A DNA stretch of 5,253 nt, from NCBI GenBank assembly GCA_027083485.1, contig JALWOO010000448.1, positions 1 through 5,253 on the forward strand, written 5' to 3'. The notes below the pieces were generated by a model. The model did no database searches. It saw only the letters and a list, made by a program, of their open reading frames with translations, and had not been told where the DNA came from. Shown here piece after piece: positions 1 through 4,586 of this stretch. How positions within the stretch are numbered: position 1 is the first letter of the stretch; the number at the start of each line of letters is the position of its first letter. The DNA is from Amylibacter sp. GTDB lineage: Bacteria; Pseudomonadota; Alphaproteobacteria; Rhodobacterales; Rhodobacteraceae. A program made the position numbers and the translations under genes.

Positions 1-35
1 TGTATAAAGAGACAGGCAGTTAACGTCTTTTCCTT
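1..35. other. Gene-free left edge; starts with a Tn5 mosaic-end-like sequence
   Basis: No coding region is visible here. Bases 1-15 read TGTATAAAGAGACAG, which equals the inner 14 bases of the Tn5/Nextera mosaic end (TGTATAAGAGACAG) with one extra A. Because it lies exactly at the window edge, it may be a leftover library adapter with an indel rather than genomic DNA, or simply chance. The rest is a pyrimidine-rich stretch (27-38) leading into the inverted repeat. Confidence 0.35.
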
Positions 36-116
36 TTTCGAATTCGTCCAAATATCCCCGCCGGAGGCATTAAAACTTTTATGCCTCCGGCGGGGATATT
101 TAATACGAATTCGAAA
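36..116. repeat. Long near-perfect inverted repeat, possible bidirectional terminator or dispersed palindromic element
   Basis: The inner arms, 50-70 and 81-101, are perfectly complementary over 21 bases and enclose a 10-base loop (71-80, TAAAACTTTT) that can itself add a short A/T stem. The outer arms, 36-47 (TTTCGAATTCGT) and 105-116, are perfectly complementary over 12 bases. The two arm pairs are joined by an asymmetric CC / AAT internal loop (48-49 and 102-104). Each outer arm contains GAATTC. The repeat begins 4 bases past the stop codon of the minus-strand GST gene, so it could form its 3' end. The GC-rich core is followed by ATATTT on either strand, but no real U-run follows the full structure. 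It is much longer than an ordinary terminator. A dispersed palindromic repeat or an assembly artefact at the window edge are alternatives. Confidence 0.8.
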
Positions 117-120
117 TGTA

Positions 121-825
121 TTAACTGGCAGGGGCAGGTGTTTTCATGCCGGCCTGAACCCCAGGTCGGGCCAGAAAGCGTTCCAGATAGGCCGGCACAT
201 TATCCAGATCGTTCCAGCCAAGCAGGTCTGCCGCATCATAGCGGCCCGGGATAACCCGCAACCATGATGCAATGGCGATGTCGGCGATGGAGTATTCGCC
301 GGTGATCCAGTCCCGACCTTCCAATTGTCCGTCGATCACGTCCAGTAGGCGCTCGACTTCTTCTACATACCGATTTTTGGGGCGCGGGTCTTCGATGTCT
401 TTGCCTGCGAAAATATGAAAGAACCCGAGTTGGCCAAACATTGGCCCGACACCGCCCATCTGGAACATCAGCCACTGGATGGTTTCAAGGCGTTTAACCG
501 GATCGGTTGAAAGCAGCTTGCCGGATTTTTCAGCCAAATAGATCAGGATGGCCCCGCTCTCCCAAAGGGGCAAAGGTTTGCCGCCCGGGCCGTTCGGGTC
601 CAGAATTGCCGGAATTTTGTTGTTCGGGTTCAAAGACATAAATTCCGGTGATAACTGGTCATCGTCTGCAAAATTCACATAATGCGGTTCATAGGGAAGG
701 CCGATTTCCTCTAGCATAATGGAAACTTTAATCCCGTTTGGTGTTGGTAATCCATAAAGCTGCAGAATTTCGGAATTTTTTGCAGGCCATTTTTTTGTAA
801 TTTCAAATTCGGATAAGTCAGTCAT
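121..825 (-). CDS. Glutathione S-transferase family protein, YfcG/Ure2p-like (nu class)
   Basis: A 234-residue cytosolic thiol-transferase-like protein, expected to bind glutathione. It is probably a disulfide-bond reductase or peroxidase like E. coli YfcG, though its substrate cannot be read from the sequence. The N-terminal thioredoxin-like domain (about residues 20-105) carries LYGLPTPNG (23-31), whose Thr28 and Asn30 match the catalytic-site Thr/Asn of nu-class GSTs. It also has NKIPAI with the cis-Pro (Pro72) and WESGAI (88-93), where Glu89-Ser90 bind the glutathione gamma-glutamyl group. The all-helical C-terminal domain contains QWLMFQMGGVGPM (117-129), typical of YfcG relatives, and the N-capping box SIAD (179-182). 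An upstream in-frame ATG at 949-951 would add 42 residues, including a Cys-rich stretch unlike the family. The start at 825 is preceded by GAGGA 5 bases away and begins just before the conserved fold, so I prefer it. It is transcribed divergently from mscL. Family assignment is firm; subfamily is likely. Confidence 0.93.
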   Translation of the reverse strand: MTDLSEFEITKKWPAKNSEILQLYGLPTPNGIKVSIMLEEIGLPYEPHYVNFADDDQLSPEFMSLNPNNKIPAILDPNGPGGKPLPLWESGAILIYLAEKSGKLLSTDPVKRLETIQWLMFQMGGVGPMFGQLGFFHIFAGKDIEDPRPKNRYVEEVERLLDVIDGQLEGRDWITGEYSIADIAIASWLRVIPGRYDAADLLGWNDLDNVPAYLERFLARPGVQAGMKTPAPAS

Positions 826-830
826 TGTTT

Positions 831-835
831 TCCTC
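831..835 (-). promoter_or_regulatory. Ribosome binding site deciding the GST start
   Basis: On the minus strand GAGGA lies 5 bases before the ATG at 825. The longer in-frame alternative (ATG at 951) has no comparable site, which supports the shorter protein. Confidence 0.7.
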
Positions 836-985
836 GTAACCTGTTGTTCATGGATGAAACTGGCATATTTTGGCGCGCAAGCAAGCAAATAACACCTAAA
901 ACTTCGGGCATTGCCTTGTAATGGGCAAATCATTTCCCAACTATTGCGCATTGTATGCTTACGCGTGCAATAGACTGGGGCAAAA

Positions 986-992
986 AGGGGGA
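986..992 (+). promoter_or_regulatory. Ribosome binding site of mscL
   Basis: The purine stretch AGGGGGA sits 4 bases before ATG 997. It favours this start over the in-frame ATG at 955, which would add 14 residues unrelated to MscL. Confidence 0.7.
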
Positions 993-996
993 AACC

Positions 997-1431
997 ATGC
1001 TCAAAGAATTTAAGGACTTTATAGCCAAAGGCAATGTGATGGACATGGCCGTTGGTATTATCATCGGTGCAGCATTTACGGCGATCGTCAAATCCATGGT
1101 CGGTGACCTGATCAATCCGATTGTTGGCCTGTTTATGGGCGGCGTCGATTTCACCAACCTGTATGTGGTGCTATCCGGGGAAGTTGCGGACGGTACCAGC
1201 CTGGCCGCTGCGCGCGAAGCAGGCGCTGCCGTGTTTGCCTATGGGGCATTCATCATGGCGGTTATCAATTTTTTGATCATTGCTTTTGTGGTGTTTATGC
1301 TGGTGCGCATGGTGAACAAAGCCAAAGAAGCCGCCATTAAAGAAGAAGAGGCAGCAGCCGTGGAAGAAGCGCCAAAAGGGCCTTCCGAACTGGATGTTCT
1401 TATGGAAATTCGCGACTCTTTGAAAAAGTAG
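997..1431 (+). CDS. mscL: Large-conductance mechanosensitive channel MscL
   Basis: A 144-residue inner-membrane protein that assembles as a homopentamer and opens under high membrane tension, releasing solutes during hypo-osmotic shock. The amphipathic N-terminal helix ([12 protein letters not shown], residues 2-13) leads into TM1 (about 14-45), which carries the family signature [14 protein letters not shown] (14-27) and the gate region. Residues 48-80 form the periplasmic loop (GGVDF at 48-52, as in E. coli). TM2 is about 80-103 and includes [14 protein letters not shown]. It is followed by a charged cluster rich in Lys and Glu (107-124) and the C-terminal bundle helix [14 protein letters not shown] (131-144). 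The length is slightly more than the 136 residues of the E. coli protein because of an Ala/Glu-rich linker. It appears monocistronic, convergent with ald and ended by the hairpin at 1454-1480. Confidence 0.97.
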   Translation: MLKEFKDFIAKGNVMDMAVGIIIGAAFTAIVKSMVGDLINPIVGLFMGGVDFTNLYVVLSGEVADGTSLAAAREAGAAVFAYGAFIMAVINFLIIAFVVFMLVRMVNKAKEAAIKEEEAAAVEEAPKGPSELDVLMEIRDSLKK

Positions 1432-1453
1432 GCAAAGATTTGCAAGGTGCAGT

Positions 1454-1480
1454 AAGGCCCGTCGAATTTCGGCGGGCCTT
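1454..1480 (+). terminator. Terminator hairpin between convergent mscL and ald
   Basis: Bases 1454-1465 (AAGGCCCGTCGA) pair with 1469-1480 (TCGGCGGGCCTT) around a 3-base loop, giving 12 pairs including one G-U. Downstream on the plus strand, CGCTTTCTTACATTTT is moderately T-rich, so it best fits the mscL transcript. The same stem lies 7 bases past the ald stop on the minus strand, where no U-run follows, so any effect on ald would be weaker. Confidence 0.8.
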
Positions 1481-1487
1481 CGCTTTC

Positions 1488-2606
1488 TTACATTTTCAGC
1501 GCGTCAGCGCCGGAAATATAGTCCATGCCGAGGGCTTCTCCGACGGCAGCGTAGGTGATTTTACCCTTATGGGTGTTCAACCCGTTCAACAAATGTGGAT
1601 CATCGGCGCAGGCCTGTTTCCAACCCTTGTTCGCTAGTGCCATCATGAACGGCATAGTGGCATTCCCGAGCGCAATGGTCGAGGTCCGCGCAACAGCACC
1701 GGGCATGTTGGCCACGCAATAATGCATGATGCCGTCAACCTCGTAAATCGGGTCATCGTGGGTGGTTGCATGGGATGTTTCAAAGCAACCGCCCTGATCA
1801 ATCGCCACATCCACAAGCACGGCACCGGGCTTCATGGTTGACAGCATGTCGCGCGACACCAGCTTTGGTGCTGCGGCACCGGGGATGAGCACGGCACCCA
1901 CAACCATATCGGCCTGTGCGACCAGATCGGCGGTATTCCCGCGCGAGGCATAGGCGGTTTTGAACTGGCCCCCGAACACATCATCCAGATAGCGCATACG
2001 CGGCATCGACATATCGGTGATGGTAACGTCTGCCCCCATGCCGGCGGCAACCCGTGCCGCATTGGTGCCAACCACACCGCCGCCGAGGACGACAACCTTG
2101 GCCGGTGCAACTCCGGGCACGCCGCCCATCAACACGCCAAGCCCGCCGTTTGCCTTTTGCAGGGTCCAGCTTCCCACCTGCGGGGCCAGTTTGCCGGCGA
2201 CTTCGGACATCGGGGCCAACAGGGGCAAGCCGCCGTTGCGATCGGTAACCGTTTCATAGGCAATCGCGGTGACGCCGCTGTCCAGCAGATCGCGGGTTTG
2301 ATCCGGATCGGGGGCAAGGTGCAGATAGGTAAACAGGATCTGGCCTTCACGCAGTTGTTTGCGTTCTACGGCCTGAGGTTCCTTGACCTTCACCACCATG
2401 TCAGCACGGGCAAAGATTTCCGCAGCTGTGTCCACGATCTCTGCACCGGCAGCTGTGTAATCGCAGTCCGGAAAACCAGCGCCGATACCGGCATTGGTTT
2501 CAATAATGACGCTATGGCCGCGTGCGACGGCCTCGACAACCGCTGAGGGCGTCATGCCGACGCGGTATTCCTGATTCTTGATTTCTTTTGGGCAGCCGAT
2601 CAGCAT
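1488..2606 (-). CDS. ald: Alanine dehydrogenase
   Basis: A 372-residue cytosolic NAD-dependent enzyme that catalyses L-alanine + NAD+ + H2O = pyruvate + NH4+ + NADH, used for alanine catabolism or, in reverse, ammonium assimilation. Length and residue numbering follow the characterised Mycobacterium enzyme almost exactly. The N-terminal signature is CPKEIKNQEYRVGMTP (5-20) with substrate-binding Arg15. Lys75 (VKVKEP) and His96 (YLHLAPD) are catalytic. Ser134 is present, the Rossmann glycine motif is VLGGGVVG (173-180), Asp198 (TITD) holds the NAD ribose, and Asp270 lies in DVAIDQGG (266-273). The family's conserved EVAGK-like segment is at 135-139. An upstream in-frame ATG (2660) would add 18 polar residues. 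The chosen ATG has GGAGGA 7 bases ahead and matches the family N-terminus. It is divergent from an Lrp-type regulator, which is the usual arrangement for a regulator of ald. No key residue is missing. Confidence 0.98.
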   Translation of the reverse strand: MLIGCPKEIKNQEYRVGMTPSAVVEAVARGHSVIIETNAGIGAGFPDCDYTAAGAEIVDTAAEIFARADMVVKVKEPQAVERKQLREGQILFTYLHLAPDPDQTRDLLDSGVTAIAYETVTDRNGGLPLLAPMSEVAGKLAPQVGSWTLQKANGGLGVLMGGVPGVAPAKVVVLGGGVVGTNAARVAAGMGADVTITDMSMPRMRYLDDVFGGQFKTAYASRGNTADLVAQADMVVGAVLIPGAAAPKLVSRDMLSTMKPGAVLVDVAIDQGGCFETSHATTHDDPIYEVDGIMHYCVANMPGAVARTSTIALGNATMPFMMALANKGWKQACADDPHLLNGLNTHKGKITYAAVGEALGMDYISGADALKM

Positions 2607-2613
2607 ATCCCCG

Positions 2614-2619
2614 TCCTCC
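2614..2619 (-). promoter_or_regulatory. Ribosome binding site deciding the ald start
   Basis: A strong GGAGGA on the minus strand, 7 bases before ATG 2606, selects the family-length start over the ATG at 2660. Confidence 0.8.
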
Positions 2620-2758
2620 GATGTTTGGCCTTCTTTTGCGCTATGAGTTTTCCTGCGCATAAAGAGACGCTAGGACCGTTGTAATAAAATGTAATTGCGA
2701 ATTCTTGTGTCTGCATGCCATTGTGTGCAATAATCTTCGAAAATAGATACCAGTCAGA
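2620..2758. promoter_or_regulatory. ald / Lrp-type regulator divergent control region
   Basis: AT-rich relative to the flanking genes and rich in small symmetries: AATT-GCG-AATT (2693-2703), ATTG-TGTG-CAAT (2720-2731), and an imperfect ATCTTC/GAAAAT palindrome around TTCGAA (2733-2744). TTGTGT occurs twice in direct orientation (2705-2710 and 2721-2726), 16 bp apart start to start. Two candidate plus-strand promoters for the regulator can be drawn: TTGTGT (2705-2710) with 18 bp to AATAAT (2729-2734), or TTGTGT (2721-2726) with 17 bp to TAGATA (2744-2749). No convincing minus-strand promoter for ald is visible, which fits an activator-dependent gene. Lrp-family proteins bind several such AT-rich dyads cooperatively; assignment of these as operators is inference. 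Confidence 0.5.
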
Positions 2759-2776
2759 GTGGAAAGTTACCTCCAT

Positions 2777-3235
2777 ATGCAAATTGACGATACAGACCGT
2801 CGAATCCTTACTGTGTTGCAACGACAGGGGCGCATGTCGAATGCGGAGTTGGCCGACAAGATCAACCTGTCACCTTCTGCCTGCCACCGGAGGGTGCAGC
2901 GTTTGGAAAAAGAAAAGATCATCAAGGACTATGTGGCCTTGCTGGATCCGCGCACGGTGGACCGCCGGACCACCATTTTTGTCGAAATTTCGCTTTCCGG
3001 TCAGGCCGAGGAACTGCTGGCGGCCTTTGAGCGCGAGGTGGCGCTGATTCCCGATGTGCTGGAATGCCATTTGATGGCGGGGTCGGCGGATTATATGCTC
3101 AAGGTGGTTGCGGCGGATACGGATGATTTTGCCCGCATCCACCAGCGCCGGTTGGCACGCCTTCCCGGTGTGGCGAAATTGCAGTCCAATCTGGCCTTGC
3201 GCACGGTGTTCAAAACCACGGCATTGCCTTTGTAA
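2777..3235 (+). CDS. Lrp/AsnC-family transcriptional regulator, probable regulator of ald
   Basis: A 152-residue DNA-binding regulator. The N-terminal AsnC-type winged helix-turn-helix spans about residues 4-58: DDTDRRIL (4-11), then SNAELADKINLSPSACHRRVQRLE (21-44) as the two-helix reader with recognition helix SPSACHRRV, and the wing IIKDYVALLDP (48-58). A linker precedes the C-terminal RAM effector-binding/oligomerisation domain (about 66-145). This domain contains the ligand-site loop AGSADYMLKV (101-110), where Lrp itself has a Gly-Asp-rich version, and VFKT (144-147) near the end. The protein is likely a dimer or octamer that senses alanine or another amino acid. An in-frame GTG at 2759 would add six residues. 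ATG 2777 gives the family-typical MQ-DDTDRRIL start and has a weak GGAAAG (2761-2766), so the exact start is uncertain. Divergence from ald suggests an AldR-like role, as in rhizobia and mycobacteria. The family is certain; the target is inferred. Confidence 0.93.
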   Translation: MQIDDTDRRILTVLQRQGRMSNAELADKINLSPSACHRRVQRLEKEKIIKDYVALLDPRTVDRRTTIFVEISLSGQAEELLAAFEREVALIPDVLECHLMAGSADYMLKVVAADTDDFARIHQRRLARLPGVAKLQSNLALRTVFKTTALPL

Positions 3236-3371
3236 ACTGGCCTTGTGGTATTTGGGATACCATTGTATACGGTTGTTTCGTATCGGAAACACTGCGCTCT
3301 TGCGGATGGGCGCGCAATATAATATCCCGCGCGCAACGCAAATTGTAATTTCCTTACCTGGAGGATTCGTC
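3236..3371 (+). promoter_or_regulatory. Promoter and leader region of mcl1
   Basis: A perfect -10 hexamer TATAAT lies at 3318-3323, giving an expected transcript start near 3330 and a leader of about 40 bases. No acceptable -35 is present at 16-18 bp spacing (3295-3300 reads CGCTCT), suggesting activator dependence. GCGCGCAA occurs as a direct repeat at 3310-3317 and 3329-3336, 19 bp apart and straddling the -10. Upstream are two dyads, TGGTAT-N5-ATACCA (3246-3262) and ATACG-N7-CGTAT (3267-3283). The first sits 10 bases past the regulator stop but is too short and has no T-run, so it is a poor terminator and may be an operator. Read-through from the regulator gene is possible. Confidence 0.55.
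3360..3365 (+). promoter_or_regulatory. Ribosome binding site fixing the GTG start of mcl1
   Basis: GGAGGA lies 6 bases before GTG 3372. The open frame extends upstream to 3108 through the regulator gene, but only this start has a Shine-Dalgarno sequence and begins at the family N-terminus. Confidence 0.85.
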
Positions 3372-4340
3372 GTGAGCTTTAAATTGCAACCCCTGCCACC
3401 GGCACGTTTGAACCGCTGTCAGCTGTTTGGCCCCGGCTCCAATGCCGTTTTGTTCGAAAAAATGGCCAAAAGCGCGGCTGATGTGATCAATATTGATCTG
3501 GAAGACAGCGTCGCACCGTCTGACAAAGACAAGGCCCGCGCCCTGACCATTGAAGCCATCAATGATGTTGACTGGGGCAATAAACATTTGTCCGTGCGCA
3601 TTAACGGTTTGGACACGCCTCATTGGTATCGTGATGTTGTGGATCTTCTGGAAAAGGCTGGCGATCGTCTGGACCAGATCATGATTCCCAAGGCTGGTAA
3701 TGCCAGTGACATTTATGCGGTTGACGCTTTGGTAACATCGGTGGAGGCTGCCAAAGGCCGCAAAAAGCCGATTGCCTTTGAGGCAATTATCGAAACGGCT
3801 GCCGGACTGGCCCATGTGGAAGAAATCGCCGCCGCATCGCCCCGTATGCAGGCGCTCAGCCTTGGTGCGGCCGATTATGCGGCATCTATGGGGATGCAAA
3901 CCACAGGGATCGGTGGCACGCAGGCCAACTACTATATGTTGCCCGACGGCGACGGCGAGCGCCCGCGTCATCTGGTGGATCCATGGCATGCGGTGACGGT
4001 TGCGATCGTTTCGGCCTGCCGGACCCATGGTTTGTTGCCGGTGGACGGCCCTTTCGGGGATTTCTCCGACGAAGAGGGTTTCCGCGCACAGGCACGCCGC
4101 TCGGCGACTTTGGGGATGGTTGGCAAATGGGCCATTCACCCCAAGCAGATTGCCCTTGCCAACGAGGTTTTCAGCCCCTCAGAAGCACAGCTCACCGAAG
4201 CCCGCGAAATTCTCGCCGCCATGGCAGAGGCAACCGCCTCCGGTCAGGGGGCTGTGGTTTACAAAGGGCGTCTGGTGGATATTGCCTCGATCAAACAGGC
4301 CGAGGTGATCGTTAATCAGGCGGAAATGATTTCCGGCTAA
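3372..4340 (+). CDS. mcl1: L-malyl-CoA / beta-methylmalyl-CoA lyase
   Basis: A 322-residue cytosolic Mg2+-dependent lyase of the HpcH/HpaI (CitE-like) TIM-barrel superfamily. It reversibly cleaves (S)-malyl-CoA to acetyl-CoA plus glyoxylate and beta-methylmalyl-CoA to propionyl-CoA plus glyoxylate, two steps of the ethylmalonyl-CoA pathway for acetate or C1 assimilation. From the start it reads like Rhodobacter sphaeroides Mcl1: SFKLQPLPPARLNRCQLFGPGS (2-23). The active site is visible: Arg76 (SVRINGLD), Glu141 (AIIETAAG) and Asp168 (LGAADYAAS), the last two as Mg ligands, numbered as in the characterised enzyme. It also has MGMQTTGIGGTQ (173-184), the PVDGPFGDFSDEEGFR segment (223-238) and GKWAIHPKQI (251-260). 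Lid Asp303 (KGRLVDIASIK) supplies the expected acid/base from a neighbouring subunit. The protein is a few residues longer than the Rhodobacter protein, with the difference around 191-201. It starts with GTG and probably has its own promoter. A dedicated malyl-CoA thioesterase (Mcl2) is less likely. Confidence 0.95.
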   Translation: MSFKLQPLPPARLNRCQLFGPGSNAVLFEKMAKSAADVINIDLEDSVAPSDKDKARALTIEAINDVDWGNKHLSVRINGLDTPHWYRDVVDLLEKAGDRLDQIMIPKAGNASDIYAVDALVTSVEAAKGRKKPIAFEAIIETAAGLAHVEEIAAASPRMQALSLGAADYAASMGMQTTGIGGTQANYYMLPDGDGERPRHLVDPWHAVTVAIVSACRTHGLLPVDGPFGDFSDEEGFRAQARRSATLGMVGKWAIHPKQIALANEVFSPSEAQLTEAREILAAMAEATASGQGAVVYKGRLVDIASIKQAEVIVNQAEMISG

Positions 4341-4448
4341 GAGTTTGTCAGCCGCCCGTTTTACACGCATTTTACGGGCTGCGACGAAGAGGCGACGCGA
4401 TGCTCCCGCCGTGTTGTCTCTCCAAATGGTCTCCTGTTTGGAAAAACC
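4341..4448. other. mcl1 3' region with weak stem-loops
   Basis: No credible gene. Two modest dyads are present: GCCCGT/ACGGGC (4354-4359 and 4374-4379, 14-base loop) and TCCAAA/TTTGGA (4421-4426 and 4437-4442, 10-base loop). The first lies 13 bases after the mcl1 stop but has no T-run, so the likely transcript end is the hairpin at 4449-4477. Confidence 0.4.
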
Positions 4449-4477
4449 GCACACCTTCGGCCTGTCCGAAGGTGTGC
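4449..4477. terminator. Strong bidirectional rho-independent terminator
   Basis: GCACACCTTCGG (4449-4460) pairs perfectly with CCGAAGGTGTGC (4466-4477) across a 5-base loop. On the plus strand it is followed by ATTTTCTC, and on the minus strand by GGTTTTTCC, so it can act in both directions. In this window it would end the mcl1 transcript and insulate the downstream gene; the minus-strand use would need a gene to the right in reverse orientation, which is not seen. Confidence 0.88.
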
Positions 4478-4527
4478 ATTTTCTCACCATTCCGCAAAAT
4501 ATAGCAAAAAATACAGCCGGCTAAGGT

Positions 4528-4556
4528 TTGCACCGACTCGGTATCTCTGCAATGTT
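4528..4556 (+). promoter_or_regulatory. Possible promoter of the PAN-domain gene
   Basis: TTGCAC (4528-4533) is followed after 17 bp by AATGTT (4551-4556), a poor -10. It is the best pair in the 109 bases between the terminator and the ATG at 4587, and would give a short leader. Weak evidence. Confidence 0.25.
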
Positions 4557-4574
4557 AAAGACAAATTACTTTGC

Positions 4575-4579
4575 GAGGG
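4575..4579 (+). promoter_or_regulatory. Ribosome binding site of the PAN-domain gene
   Basis: GAGGG lies 7 bases before ATG 4587 and supports this start, which also places a complete signal peptide at the N-terminus. Confidence 0.7.
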
Positions 4580-4586
4580 TATTGCC

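Larger units (their letters stand above)
826..996. promoter_or_regulatory. Divergent promoter region between the GST gene and mscL
   Basis: This 171-bp spacer must hold the promoters of both genes, but no convincing -35/-10 pair stands out on either strand. Small dyads are visible: TTCAT-GG-ATGAA (847-858), TTGCC-N8-GGCAA (911-928) and ATTGC-N19-GCAAT (943-971). A weak -10-like TATGCT (954-959) faces mscL without a good -35. Any of these could be operator half-sites; none matches a regulator I can name. Confidence 0.4.

Noticed and set aside
826..951. 42-residue N-terminal extension of the GST from ATG 951
   Set aside because: The extension is unlike GSTs, has no good ribosome binding site, and would leave the mscL promoter little room; the start at 825 has GAGGA and fits the family.
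2157..2546. 129-residue plus-strand open frame antisense to ald
   Set aside because: It overlaps a fully conserved alanine dehydrogenase coding region and has no own start signals or recognisable motifs.
2870..3292. 140-residue minus-strand open frame antisense to the regulator gene
   Set aside because: It is a shadow of the regulator's reading frame with low-complexity composition, no ribosome binding site and no recognisable domain.
3108..3371. Upstream extension of the mcl1 reading frame (88 extra residues)
   Set aside because: It overlaps the regulator gene in another frame, has no ribosome binding site, and the family N-terminus begins at the GTG at 3372.
3354..4139. 261-residue minus-strand open frame antisense to mcl1
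   Set aside because: The plus strand encodes an unmistakable malyl-CoA lyase with all active-site residues; the antisense product shows no family motif and is typical of stop-poor GC-rich DNA.
4354..4379. GCCCGT/ACGGGC stem just after mcl1 as its terminator
   Set aside because: Only six pairs, a 14-base loop and no T-run; the perfect 12-bp hairpin downstream is a much better candidate.
4400..4504. A 34-codon plus-strand open frame (starts MLPPCCLSKW) with GAGG about 8 bases ahead of its ATG
   Set aside because: It runs straight through the strong terminator hairpin at 4449-4477, is short, resembles no leader peptide I know (no run of one regulatory amino acid) and has no sign of conservation. 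A chance frame is more likely, though comparison in relatives would settle it.
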